A stretch of 64,000 nt of DNA, taken from positions 1-64,000 of the forward strand of contig NZ_JAQNCZ010000003.1 of assembly GCF_028369055.1 (NCBI RefSeq), read 5' to 3'. Position 1 is the stretch's first letter. Each line of letters opens with the position of its first letter. The stretch comes from Cognatishimia sp. SS12. Its GTDB lineage: Bacteria; Pseudomonadota; Alphaproteobacteria; Rhodobacterales; Rhodobacteraceae. Under the pieces are notes generated by a model. It had not been told where the DNA came from, made no database searches, and was given only the letters and a program-made list of their open reading frames with translations. The position numbers and the translations under genes were made by a program. Of the stretch, positions 25,181-34,107 are shown piece after piece.

Positions 25181-25981
25181 ATGCAACTTCCGAAAAACCT
25201 TTTTAAACAAAAACTGATCGCTGGTGAGCTGCAATTTGGCGTCTGGCATTCGCTGGGTGGCCCTGCCGTTGCTGAAATGCTCGCCGTGGCTGGCTATGAC
25301 TGGATTCTGATCGATACCGAACATTCCCCGGTGGAGGTGACAGGCGTTCTGCCAGCCCTTCAAATGATCGCAGCCTACCCCGATACCTCGGCAATCGTTC
25401 GCCCGGCGTCAAATGACACCGTGTTGATCAAACGTCATCTGGACCAGGGGGCGCAGACGCTGCTTATTCCCTATGTTCAGAACGCCGAAGAAGCCGCCGA
25501 AGCCGTTGCCGCAGTCCGCTATCCGCCCGTTGGGCGACGTGGTGTTGCTGGTTTGACCCGCGCCAGTCGATTTGGATCGGTGCCCGACTATGCACGCCAG
25601 GCCGAGCAGGAGCTGTGTGTCATCGTGCAGGTCGAAACCATGGAGGCCATTGAAAACCTGGATGCCATCTCGGGAACCGACGGTATTGACGCTGTTTTCA
25701 TTGGGCCCGCTGACCTAGCCGCCAGCATGGGATACCCGGGGAAACCCAACCATCCGGCGGTGCTGGATCAAGTGCGTTTGATCTGTAAGCGGCTGGCCGA
25801 CAAAAACGTGCGGTGCGGAATTTTGACCCTGAACCCAAAGTTCGCACAAGAGTGCATAGATATGGGTGTCGATTTTATCGCGTCGGCGATGGATTCATCG
25901 CTGTTGATGAAGGGACTGGCCGAAAACAGGACATCACTTGGCACCAAGAGACCCCAAAAAGATGGGGCTCCGCGTTCTTAG
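25181..25981 (+). CDS. HpcH/HpaI-family aldolase
   Basis: The 266-residue metal-dependent class II aldolase splits 4-hydroxy-2-oxo acids into pyruvate and an aldehyde. The active-site His48 lies in DTEHSP, the arginine in IVRP, and the metal ligands in VQVET and GPADLAAS. It is the last gene of the rightward operon and completes a hydratase-aldolase lower pathway. The exact chain length of the hydroxy-oxo acid is not predictable. The last ~15 residues are polar and variable. Confidence 0.93.
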   Translation: MQLPKNLFKQKLIAGELQFGVWHSLGGPAVAEMLAVAGYDWILIDTEHSPVEVTGVLPALQMIAAYPDTSAIVRPASNDTVLIKRHLDQGAQTLLIPYVQNAEEAAEAVAAVRYPPVGRRGVAGLTRASRFGSVPDYARQAEQELCVIVQVETMEAIENLDAISGTDGIDAVFIGPADLAASMGYPGKPNHPAVLDQVRLICKRLADKNVRCGILTLNPKFAQECIDMGVDFIASAMDSSLLMKGLAENRTSLGTKRPQKDGAPRS

Positions 25982-26244
25982 GCCTGCAACAAGCGCTCGC
26001 GGGCTATGACGGTAAGACCATCGGGGTACGTTCTGCAATGATGTCCAAACTTTCTGCGCCAAGAGCGGCAGTCTTGGATGTCAGGACCGCATCGAAAAAA
26101 TGATCTTCGTGCCGCGACGGGCAATGTGCCGCTGCCAATATTGGCGCTGTGCGCACAGTGCCCCCGGTCAACAAAGTCGCGCTTATCGGGATCCGGGAAG
26201 TTGACCACATTCATGCTCACGCCTGTCGCCCCGCCGTTTGAGCG
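25982..26244. other. Convergent intergenic spacer with a possible gene remnant
   Basis: No complete gene is visible between the two convergent operons. On the minus strand two frames carry short protein-like pieces (for example AALGAESLDIIAERTP), which may be the decayed end of a coding region. I see no T-rich terminator hairpin. Confidence 0.4.
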
Positions 26245-27630
26245 CTAGCTTGGTTTGATCTCATTTGCCAAAGCGCCAAGGTTCACAGGGCGCGCAACCG
26301 GCCTTGCGCGCATCTGGTCAGGCGGTGTTGTTGCACCCGCGGTTTCGGCCAACAATGCTGCGTTTTTCAGACAGGTTCGGCCTCCGCACCAGCCCATCCC
26401 ACAGCGTGTATTGCGTTTGATCGCATCCAAGCTCAGATGCCCCGCTGATGTCGCCTGCTTCAAACGGCCAGCAGTCACACCCTCGCAGCGGCAAATGGTC
26501 GTCTCATTATCCATCCAAGACGTAATTCCGGCGGGCAATTCCAGCGTCCGGCGAAGCCCGGACTGAAATCGCTCTTGCTGCGCCCGAATACGTTCCTGCG
26601 GTTGGTTTTTTGGCGCAGACTGCCCTTTTGCATGTGCTGCTGCGGCTGCGCCAACGATGTACCCTTCGGCCTCGGCATTCAGCGCGCCGCGCAGGCCGGC
26701 CCCGTCTCCGGCCACAAACACGCCTGGTACCGAGGTCTGCCCACCACGGTCCGCGACGGGCAACCATCCGCCCCGAATTGCATCATAACGATGCGCAGCC
26801 CCTGCCATGCGCACCAGCTCGGTATTTGCGGTAAACCCGTGGTTCAAAAGCAAAAGGTCAACTTCACGATCTTGGCAGGTGGTCAAATCCGGAGATCCGT
26901 CACGGTTCAGCTTCGCTAAGGTCACACCCTCCAGTCGCTCATCCCCATGTGCCCGAATTATCGCGTGGCCAGATTTGTAAAATACGCCCCGTGACGCCAG
27001 CTGCCAAAGGTACTGCAGCCCCTCTCTCATGATCTTTCGTCCGGCCCAAACCGCAGCTGGATCCAGCAGCGCCTTCATCGGACTGTTAACCAAGGAAAGC
27101 ACTTCGATTTTCCCGCCAGCCAGCGCCAATTGTGCTGCCACGGCAATGGGGAGAGCCCCCGCCCCGGAAATCGCGATTTTGTCTCCGGCGCGAACGCCCT
27201 GCGCCTTCAACAACGACTGTGCCGCGCCGGCATACATCACGCCCGGCAGCGTCCAACCGGGAAATGGAACCGTATATTCGCTGACACCGGTCGCCACCAC
27301 AACGGCGTCAACGTTCAGCCGTTCAGACTGATCGAAGGTCGAAATCTGAACTTCAGGCCCCTCATACAGACTATGCGCTGTGGTCTCAAAGCGCAGATCA
27401 ATCTGATCTTTGATCTGCTCGAAGGCCTTTAGCAGCTTTTTTTTCCGGGCAAGTTCGGTTGGCAATCCCACGGGCGGAAGCTGTAACTCAGCCGCGCCTT
27501 GGCGATAGATTTGCCCCCCCTCGCGCGGGGCGTCGTCGATAATTGTCACTGCTGTGCCGGCGTGATGCGCGGCGATTGCCGCTGCCATGCCTGCGGGGCC
27601 AGAGCCCACAATTGCAACACGCGCGTTCAT
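26245..27630 (-). CDS. FAD/NAD(P)-dependent oxidoreductase with C-terminal BFD-like [2Fe-2S] domain (HcnB/OoxA type)
   Basis: The 461-residue flavoprotein resembles the alpha subunit of multi-subunit amine oxidases such as hydrogen cyanide synthase HcnB, opine oxidase OoxA and bacterial proline/glycine dehydrogenases. The FAD motif GSGPAGMAAA lies at the N-terminus and a second dinucleotide motif GAGALPIA near residue 165. The C-terminus has the cysteine set CRCEGVT and CGMGWCGGRTC. The ATG at 27630 overlaps the preceding ferredoxin-like gene by four bases. The usual third, DAO-type subunit is not adjacent but may be the protein encoded at 35599-36738. Confidence 0.9.
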   Translation of the reverse strand: MNARVAIVGSGPAGMAAAIAAHHAGTAVTIIDDAPREGGQIYRQGAAELQLPPVGLPTELARKKKLLKAFEQIKDQIDLRFETTAHSLYEGPEVQISTFDQSERLNVDAVVVATGVSEYTVPFPGWTLPGVMYAGAAQSLLKAQGVRAGDKIAISGAGALPIAVAAQLALAGGKIEVLSLVNSPMKALLDPAAVWAGRKIMREGLQYLWQLASRGVFYKSGHAIIRAHGDERLEGVTLAKLNRDGSPDLTTCQDREVDLLLLNHGFTANTELVRMAGAAHRYDAIRGGWLPVADRGGQTSVPGVFVAGDGAGLRGALNAEAEGYIVGAAAAAHAKGQSAPKNQPQERIRAQQERFQSGLRRTLELPAGITSWMDNETTICRCEGVTAGRLKQATSAGHLSLDAIKRNTRCGMGWCGGRTCLKNAALLAETAGATTPPDQMRARPVARPVNLGALANEIKPS

Positions 27631-27926
27631 TTCAGACCCTTTTGACGCTTCACAATCATTCCCGGTGCCGCAGGCGTCACGCAGCTCCGCGTATTTGGGC
27701 GCCCGTCGATGACACAGCGGCACTCCCAGCACACGCCAATCCCGCAAAGTAACCCGCGCGGGCTGTCTGTTTCAGAGACGCGCAAAAATCTTTGGTCTGC
27801 CGCCAGAAGTGCGGCACCGATCGACTCTCCGGGCCAGGCCTCTACTTCGTTTCCTTCAAAAAAGAATTTGAAGGGCTGACCGCCCCGTGGAGCAATGCGT
27901 CGATTATTTTGGCCCGGTTTGGTCAT
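27627..27926 (-). CDS. Small [2Fe-2S] protein, HcnA/SoxA-type subunit
   Basis: The 99-residue ferredoxin-like protein has the cluster motif CGIGVCWECRC with a later cysteine in TRSC, as in HcnA and the gamma subunits of amine dehydrogenases. It would carry electrons within the complex with the FAD protein encoded immediately downstream (four-base overlap). It follows the GntR gene by 15 bases, so regulator and enzyme subunits share a transcript. Confidence 0.92.
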   Translation of the reverse strand: MTKPGQNNRRIAPRGGQPFKFFFEGNEVEAWPGESIGAALLAADQRFLRVSETDSPRGLLCGIGVCWECRCVIDGRPNTRSCVTPAAPGMIVKRQKGLK

Positions 27927-27941
27927 TTCAATTTGATCACA

Positions 27942-28580
27942 TCATCCAAGCAGATCTTGCGCGCGATCCGACATCGTTTCGGCCGAAGTTCGAGCCTCAA
28001 CGTCCTGACCGTCTTCGATCAGTTTGGAGACCTGCAAACCCCATGTCCAAATTAAGTCACGATAGCTTTCCACCGCGTCATTGAGGTAGGAGAGCCGAAT
28101 AGAATTTTCGTGCAGCCGCATGAATTCGAGCGCCAAATATCTGTTGCGTGACGCGCGTCCAATTGCACCCAAGAGCGCCAAAACATCCGCATACTCAGGA
28201 TTTTCAATGCCTTCAATTTTCGCCCTGTGGTCCCCAATGTGCGCTTGTTTCCGACGCATTTGAGCACGGGCAGCTGAATAACAGATGGCTTGGCTTATGC
28301 TTTTGAACGCTTCAAAAAACGCAGGGAGACCACTTGGAACGGGATCAGCAACAATTGTACTTTTGTTCGGACGCAAGACGACCAGATTCTCAGCGGACAA
28401 GCGCGTGATCGCCTCGCGCAACGGCGTCCGCGAGATCGAGAAGCGTTCGATCATCTCCCTTTCGATTACAGGCGTATTCGGGGGGATTTGCCCTTCAATG
28501 ATGGCTTGCTTGATTTGTGCGTAAGCAAATTTGAGGCCGCTCCCTTTTTGCAGGATAGACGTCTGTGATTTTGGCTGCAT
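27942..28580 (-). CDS. GntR-family transcriptional regulator (FCD subfamily)
   Basis: The 212-residue regulator has a winged helix (about residues 12-80, ISRTPLREAITRLSAENLVVL) and a helical FCD effector domain. It is the first gene of the regulator-ferredoxin-flavoprotein operon. A TAGTATGC-type element sits about 57 bases upstream of its start and recurs before the other operons of this module. This protein and the GntR protein encoded at 28715-29413 are the two candidates to bind it. Confidence 0.9.
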   Translation of the reverse strand: MQPKSQTSILQKGSGLKFAYAQIKQAIIEGQIPPNTPVIEREMIERFSISRTPLREAITRLSAENLVVLRPNKSTIVADPVPSGLPAFFEAFKSISQAICYSAARAQMRRKQAHIGDHRAKIEGIENPEYADVLALLGAIGRASRNRYLALEFMRLHENSIRLSYLNDAVESYRDLIWTWGLQVSKLIEDGQDVEARTSAETMSDRAQDLLG

Positions 28581-28634
28581 TTCATGTTCCCAAACGGCAA
28601 AGGACGTTACACGACTCGCTTACATGCGAAAACT

Positions 28635-28656
28635 TTAGTATGCACGGTGTACGCAA
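28635..28656. promoter_or_regulatory. TAGTATRC-type operator upstream of the GntR/[2Fe-2S]/FAD operon
   Basis: TTAGTATGCACGGTGTACGC includes an imperfect palindrome, TGCAC-G-GTGTA. It lines up with the site before the MttB-family gene (TAGTATACACTGTGTA). It lies about 55-75 bases before the GntR start at 28580. Confidence 0.55.
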
Positions 28657-28714
28657 AGCAAGTCACAAAAGGAGGTTTCTCTTTGCTTACTTTCGAAAAA
28701 ACTGCCAGCCAACT

Positions 28715-29413
28715 CTAAAAGCAATCAGCGGCATTGCGCGAAAGATATCGAAGAATACGGCTCTGAAAAAGCTCCGCGTGCTGCAGGCCAATCTCTCCGG
28801 AAAGTTCAACATTACCGTAGGCGATGGCTTCGACAGTTGCCCGGTGTTCCTGGATAACTTGATCCAGGTGCAGATCACGCCCTTCTGCCTGATAAGAAAA
28901 ACACACGCCCGCCAAACGTTCACTTTCAAACAAGAGCCGCATGTAAAACGTTTCTAGGTGATAGTTCTTGGCAGCGCTGGCAATCGCAGCGTGAAAGGAC
29001 CGGTTCAGCTCGGCCAAATCGGCCCCGTTATTGCCGAAGCAAGATACAAAAGCATCTTCCGCTTTTTTAATGGCGGCAATATCAGCGGCGACCGCATTCG
29101 TGGCCGCCAGCTCATAGATCCGCTTCTGTGCAAAAGCCAAAGCTTCGATGAAGGCCGGGAAATCCGTCAGCGTCAAAGGCGCAACAATTGCGCCACGGTT
29201 TGGTGTGATAACGACCAGCTGCTCGGACCACAGGCGGTTCAAAGCTTCGCGCAACGGCGTTCTTGACACACCGAACACCTCAGCGAGGGACTTTTCATCC
29301 AGATCGCTGCCGGGCTCCAGCTCCAATTCAAGAATCTTACGCCTAATCTCTGAATAAGCTCGGTTGGCGTGTTCTCCACGCCGCTTAATCTTACCGGGCT
29401 TCTCCAGATTCAT
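28715..29413 (-). CDS. GntR-family transcriptional regulator (FCD subfamily)
   Basis: The 232-residue regulator has the winged helix at about residues 15-80 (SRTPLREALNRLWSEQLVVI) and an FCD domain behind it. It is the last gene of the hydantoinase-SDR-regulator operon, three bases after the SDR gene. It is related in build to the GntR protein encoded just downstream. Two GntR proteins within 1.5 kb and shared operator-like motifs suggest joint control of one pathway. Confidence 0.9.
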   Translation of the reverse strand: MNLEKPGKIKRRGEHANRAYSEIRRKILELELEPGSDLDEKSLAEVFGVSRTPLREALNRLWSEQLVVITPNRGAIVAPLTLTDFPAFIEALAFAQKRIYELAATNAVAADIAAIKKAEDAFVSCFGNNGADLAELNRSFHAAIASAAKNYHLETFYMRLLFESERLAGVCFSYQAEGRDLHLDQVIQEHRATVEAIAYGNVELSGEIGLQHAELFQSRILRYLSRNAADCF

Positions 29414-29416
29414 GCA

Positions 29417-30172
29417 TCAGCTTTCCATTAACAACCCCGCTGCGGAGAAACCGCCGTCTACCGGCAAGGTGTGACCTGTGATGTAGCGCGCTTCATCAGA
29501 TACAAGAAAAAGTGTGGCTGAGGCAACCTCTGAAGGGGTTGCGTAGCGCTTTATTGGCAAAACGCCGTGCCACTTTGCACGTGTATCGGGGCCATGCATC
29601 TGCTTGATCATTGGCGTATCTACCGGTGCAGGCGCAACAGAGTTCACTGTGATACCGGCCCCACCGAGTTCAGCGGCCATCATTTTGGTCAGCATTTCCA
29701 CGCCGCCTTTTGCCACCGAATAGGCACCGCGACCCGTGATCGCGCGAATGCCATTCACGGATGACATATGCACAATGCGACCGTCACCCTGGGCAACCAT
29801 GATTTTCGCGGCAGCCTTTGAACAATAGAACAATCCGGTCAGATTGACGTCGATCACACGCTGCCATTCATCTGGCTCGATTTCGATGATCGGCTTGACC
29901 AGCGGCACCGCTGCACTCGCAACAAGAATGTCCAGTCGGCCTTCGACCTGGGTGATTTTGTCAAAGGCGGCCGTGACCGCCTCTGCATCACCGACATTGA
30001 GCACTTCGCCGCGGGCATTTTCGCCCAATGTCGCGAGCGCTGCGTTCAAATTGTCTTCGTTCACATCGAAGATCACGACACGTGCGCCTTCTTCAAGAAA
30101 GGCCTGTGCACATGACAGGCCAATCCCGCTAGCACCGCCAGTAATCGCTGCAACTTTGTTTGATAGTTTCAT
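29417..30172 (-). CDS. SDR family oxidoreductase
   Basis: The 251-residue classical short-chain dehydrogenase has the cofactor motif TGGASGIGLS at residues 11-20. NAG is replaced by ASAAV. The catalytic serine lies in HMSSVNG and the Tyr-Lys pair in YSVAK, and the C-terminal GHTLPVDGGFSAAG is typical. An acidic residue after the second strand (FDVNED) suggests NAD rather than NADP. It lies 14 bases after the hydantoinase gene and directly before a GntR gene, so it probably handles an alcohol intermediate of that pathway. Confidence 0.92.
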   Translation of the reverse strand: MKLSNKVAAITGGASGIGLSCAQAFLEEGARVVIFDVNEDNLNAALATLGENARGEVLNVGDAEAVTAAFDKITQVEGRLDILVASAAVPLVKPIIEIEPDEWQRVIDVNLTGLFYCSKAAAKIMVAQGDGRIVHMSSVNGIRAITGRGAYSVAKGGVEMLTKMMAAELGGAGITVNSVAPAPVDTPMIKQMHGPDTRAKWHGVLPIKRYATPSEVASATLFLVSDEARYITGHTLPVDGGFSAAGLLMES

Positions 30173-30186
30173 TTCGGCTTCCCCGA

Positions 30187-33100
30187 TTACGTCTGATCCT
30201 GCGGCCGAGCGCCAAAGCCGCCGCCGCCTGGTGTTTCCATTACGAAGACATCGTTGACATCGACATCAATGGCATCATTGCCACTCAGCTCGACAATTTC
30301 GCCATTGGCGCGTTGAACCGCGTTGCGTCCAACCTTGCCGTTGTCCCCGCCGTTCATGCCCTGTGGTGGAACAGAGCGGTGAGAGGTCAATACCGTTGAG
30401 GTCATTGGCTCCAAGAAGCGCAAGCGCCGAACGATGCCATCGCCCCCTGAGTGCTGACCCGCGCCACCAGAACCGCGACGAATAGAAAATTCGTCAATCC
30501 GAACCGGGAACCGCCACTCCAACACCTCAGGGTCTGTCATGAGCGTGTTGGTCATATGCGAATGCACCGCATCAGTGCCGTCAAAATCTGGACCAGCGCC
30601 GGTGCCACCGCAGATGGTTTCATAGTTCTGGAAGGTGTCATTCCCCCAAATGTGGTTGTTCATCGTCCCTTGGCTGCCCGCGATGACGCCCAATGCACCG
30701 TAAAGCGTATCCGCGATGGATTGGCTGACTTCGGTATTGCCGGCAATAACGGCTGCTGGGTAGGTCGGGTTGATCATCGTGCCTTCGGGGACAATGATGG
30801 TCAAAGGTTTCAAACACCCTTCATTCATAGGAATGTCCGAGCCGACCAATGTTCTAAAGACATACAAAACAACCGCGTGGCAGATCGAGACAGGCGCGTT
30901 GTAGTTGCCCTTGTCTTGCGCGGATGTTCCGGTGAAATCGATCACCGCTTCGCGCGTTTTCTGGTTCACGCTGATGTCGACTTCGATCTGAAGACCCGAG
31001 TCGAGGTGATAGACATTGTGCCCATCAGTCAAAGCCCCCAGCACGCGGCGTACGCTTTCTTCCGCGTTGTCCTGGACGTGCAGCATATAAGACTGCACCG
31101 CCTCGACACCGAACTGATCCACCATTTTGCGCACTTCCTGCGCGCCGGTTTCATTGGCTGCGATTTGCGCCGCGAGGTCCGCGATATTGTTATCAATATT
31201 GCGACAAGGATATGGGCCGGATGCAAGAAGCTTGCGTGTTTCTGCCTCAAGGAAGGTGCCTTGATCAACGAGCTTGAAATTGTCGATCAGCACGCCTTCT
31301 TCATCAATATGAGTTGAATCCGGTGGCGCAGATCCGGGGGTCTTACCGCCGATATCTGCATGGTGTCCGCGCGACCCCACAAAGAAGAGAATATCGGTAC
31401 CCGCATCATCAAAGACCGGCGTGATCACCGTGACATCCGGCAGGTGGGTGCCGCCGTTAAACGGTGCGTTTAGCATGAACACATCACCGGGCTTCATATT
31501 GCCGCGGTTCTCACGAATGATGGTGCGCACGGATTCACCCATCGACCCAAGATGCACAGGCACGTGCGGCGCATTGGCCACCAGCCCACCTTCCGGATCA
31601 AACAAGGCACAGGAAAAGTCCAGACGTTCCTTGATGTTCACCGAATAGGCCGTATTCGCGAGTGTTGCGCCCATCTGCTCGGCGATGGACATAAACAGGT
31701 TGTTGAACACCTCAAGCATCACCGGGTCCGCTTCTGATGCGACCAGTTCGATGTTGCTGCGCGGCACAACGCGATCAAGCACCAGGTTGCGGAACGCATC
31801 CATGGTTGCGCGCCAGCCTGGCTCGACGATGACTGTACCGGTTTGTTCAGAAATAATCGCAGGCCCAAGGATCTGATGCCCTGTCTTCATTTCTTCACGC
31901 AGGTAAAGTGGCGCATCTTGCTGATCGCCAGAAATGCTCATTTCCACAGTGTCAGCCGGGACAGGATCGGTTCCATCTGCTTCGGTGCGATGGTCTGGGA
32001 CCGATTCTGCGACACCGATGCCTTCAACAGACAATGCCTCAAAGACGACATCGCGATCGGTATCGGCAAATCCGTAGATTGATTTATGCGCCTCGTTGAA
32101 CGCGGCGCGCATTTCCTCAGCGGTCCCAAAAGGCACCTCGAGCGCCTGGTGCGACCCGGTATACCGGAGGTGGGCCCGTTTGAGCGCGGAGATTTCGTTG
32201 CGCTCAGAGCCTTGAGCCGCGACCTCTTCAAAGGCGCTCTCTTCCATCGCTGCGACCTCAATCGACGCCGCCTCAGCAGTCTCTGCGTTCAAAGGCTTGT
32301 TGAACTGGCTTTGACGTAGGGCCCGGACCTCTGCGAGGCCCATGCCATAGGCTGACAGAACCCCTGCGTAAGGATGCACCAGAACCTCGCTCATCCCCAG
32401 AGAGTCTGCGACAAGACACGCATGTTGCCCCCCTGCTCCGCCAAAGCAGACCAAGGAATAAGACGTCACATCATAGCCGCGTTGCACCGAAATTTTCTTG
32501 ATGGCGCGCGCCATGTTTTCAACTGCGATGCGCAGGAAACCTTCTGCAACTTCTGCCGGGCTCATCAGGGGTTTGCCCGTTTCGCGCGATATCTGCTCTG
32601 CGAGCTCAGAAAATTTGCTCTTTACAACGTCGACATCCAAAGGTTCGTCGGCGTTTGGACCAAAGACATTCGGGAAGTGATCCGGCTGAAGCTTACCCAA
32701 TAGGACGTTACAATCGGTGATCGTCAAAGGACCGCCGCGGCGATAACAGGCAGGCCCTGGGTTGGCCCCCGCACTATCCGGGCCAACCTGGAAACGCCCA
32801 TCCCGGAAGCTCAGGATCGACCCACCACCTGCGGCCACAGTATGGATGTTCATCATCGGGGCGCGCATGCGCACACCGGCAACTTCGGTTTCCAGCGAAC
32901 GCTCGTATTCACCGGCGAAATGGCAGACATCCGTCGAGGTGCCCCCCATGTCAAAACCGATCAGTTTGTGCATTCCGGCTTGTTCGGATGTTTTCACCAT
33001 ACCGACCACGCCCCCGGCAGGGCCGGACAGAATTGCGTCTTTGCCCTTGAACATCGAGGCGTCGGTCAAGCCGCCGTGCGACTGCATGAACAGCAAGCGT

Positions 33101-33804
33101 TTGTTGTCCTGCTCTCCAGAGGACAATGCGGTCCGCACCTGCTGTACATAGCGCCTTAGAATTGGCGACAAATAGGCGTCCACAACAGTTGTGTCGCCGC
33201 GCCCGACAAGTTTCATGAGCGGGCTGGTTTCGTGACTCGTCGAGACTTGTTCAAACCCGATTTCACGGGCGATTTCAGCTGCGCGAACCTCATGAACATT
33301 GTTCTTATAGCCATGCATGAACGCGATTGCGACCGAACGAATCCCCTGCGCATAAGAGCTTTGCAGCGCGTCACGAACCGCCTGTTCATCCAGTTCAGTC
33401 AGGATGTTCCCCTCGGCATCCAGCCGCTCCGGAATTTCCGAAACGTTTTCATAGAGCATCTCTGGAAGCTGGATATTCAGATCGAAAATGCGCGGTCTGT
33501 TCTGGTAGCCAATGCGAAGCAGGTCGCCAAACCCTTTGGTGATCAACAACAGCGTGCGATCCCCCTTACGCTCCAACAGAGCATTGGTGGCGACAGTGGT
33601 GCCCATTTTCACGGTGTCGATCGTGTGCGGCGGAATTGGCTGCTCTTTTTCAAGACCAAGCAATTCACGAATACCCTGCACCGCCGCGTCTACATATTGC
33701 TCCGGGTTCTCCGAGAGCAGTTTATGCGCTTGAAACGTTCCATCCGGCTTTCTCGCAACGATGTCAGTAAAGGTGCCACCACGGTCGATCCAAAATTGCC
33801 ACAC
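30187..33804 (-). CDS. Hydantoinase/5-oxoprolinase family protein, fused A and B domains
   Basis: The 1205-residue protein joins the HyuA-like half (about residues 1-665) and the HyuB-like half (about 670-1200), as in ATP-dependent 5-oxoprolinases. The N-terminal phosphate-binding pattern [11 protein letters not shown], the ASKHA-type block [13 protein letters not shown] and the GPAGGVVG loop are visible. The B half starts near residue 670 and ends with [11 protein letters not shown] and GGGGFGARP. Family members open lactam or hydantoin rings with ATP, or carboxylate ketones. The neighbours (an amine-oxidising complex and an MttB-family protein) suggest an N-containing ring as substrate. Confidence 0.92.
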   Translation of the reverse strand: MWQFWIDRGGTFTDIVARKPDGTFQAHKLLSENPEQYVDAAVQGIRELLGLEKEQPIPPHTIDTVKMGTTVATNALLERKGDRTLLLITKGFGDLLRIGYQNRPRIFDLNIQLPEMLYENVSEIPERLDAEGNILTELDEQAVRDALQSSYAQGIRSVAIAFMHGYKNNVHEVRAAEIAREIGFEQVSTSHETSPLMKLVGRGDTTVVDAYLSPILRRYVQQVRTALSSGEQDNKRLLFMQSHGGLTDASMFKGKDAILSGPAGGVVGMVKTSEQAGMHKLIGFDMGGTSTDVCHFAGEYERSLETEVAGVRMRAPMMNIHTVAAGGGSILSFRDGRFQVGPDSAGANPGPACYRRGGPLTITDCNVLLGKLQPDHFPNVFGPNADEPLDVDVVKSKFSELAEQISRETGKPLMSPAEVAEGFLRIAVENMARAIKKISVQRGYDVTSYSLVCFGGAGGQHACLVADSLGMSEVLVHPYAGVLSAYGMGLAEVRALRQSQFNKPLNAETAEAASIEVAAMEESAFEEVAAQGSERNEISALKRAHLRYTGSHQALEVPFGTAEEMRAAFNEAHKSIYGFADTDRDVVFEALSVEGIGVAESVPDHRTEADGTDPVPADTVEMSISGDQQDAPLYLREEMKTGHQILGPAIISEQTGTVIVEPGWRATMDAFRNLVLDRVVPRSNIELVASEADPVMLEVFNNLFMSIAEQMGATLANTAYSVNIKERLDFSCALFDPEGGLVANAPHVPVHLGSMGESVRTIIRENRGNMKPGDVFMLNAPFNGGTHLPDVTVITPVFDDAGTDILFFVGSRGHHADIGGKTPGSAPPDSTHIDEEGVLIDNFKLVDQGTFLEAETRKLLASGPYPCRNIDNNIADLAAQIAANETGAQEVRKMVDQFGVEAVQSYMLHVQDNAEESVRRVLGALTDGHNVYHLDSGLQIEVDISVNQKTREAVIDFTGTSAQDKGNYNAPVSICHAVVLYVFRTLVGSDIPMNEGCLKPLTIIVPEGTMINPTYPAAVIAGNTEVSQSIADTLYGALGVIAGSQGTMNNHIWGNDTFQNYETICGGTGAGPDFDGTDAVHSHMTNTLMTDPEVLEWRFPVRIDEFSIRRGSGGAGQHSGGDGIVRRLRFLEPMTSTVLTSHRSVPPQGMNGGDNGKVGRNAVQRANGEIVELSGNDAIDVDVNDVFVMETPGGGGFGARPQDQT

Positions 33805-33852
33805 GTGCCTATTCTCCTGAAAGCCAAAGCTGGTTTGTCATATGTCAAAATA

Positions 33853-33873
33853 TAGTATGCTTAAAGTATACTA
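33853..33873. promoter_or_regulatory. TAGTATRC-type palindromic operator upstream of the hydantoinase gene
   Basis: TAGTATGC (33853-33860) and GTATACTA (33866-33873) face each other around TTAAA, giving an almost perfect inverted repeat. It lies about 50 bases before the hydantoinase start, a position where a repressor would cover the promoter. The motif recurs before three other transcription units of the module. Confidence 0.65.
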
Positions 33874-34046
33874 AAGAAAAGGCCTAAACGACATTCCGTA
33901 TAAAAAATTGGGAAATTCTTCCGGTGCTGCCGTCGTGCAGCACGGGTTCTTGCGCCCCAAAATGCTTCAACCTGCACTCAGAGATCATACGATTTTGTGG
34001 TGCTCGAAATCTTGTTTTCCATTGCATTTAAGCTCCCACGCGATAA

Positions 34047-34066
34047 ATAGTATACACTGTGTAGTC
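34047..34066. promoter_or_regulatory. TAGTATRC-type operator upstream of the MttB-family gene
   Basis: TAGTATACACTGTGTAGT contains the perfect palindrome TACAC-T-GTGTA (34053-34063) and lies about 45 bases before the gene start. Apart from this site and the one at 33853, the 303-bp divergent intergenic stretch (33805-34107) shows no gene. Confidence 0.6.
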
Positions 34067-34107
34067 AAATTTGACAGCGCGAAATCCATGAAAAAGGTTC
34101 CAAGCGA

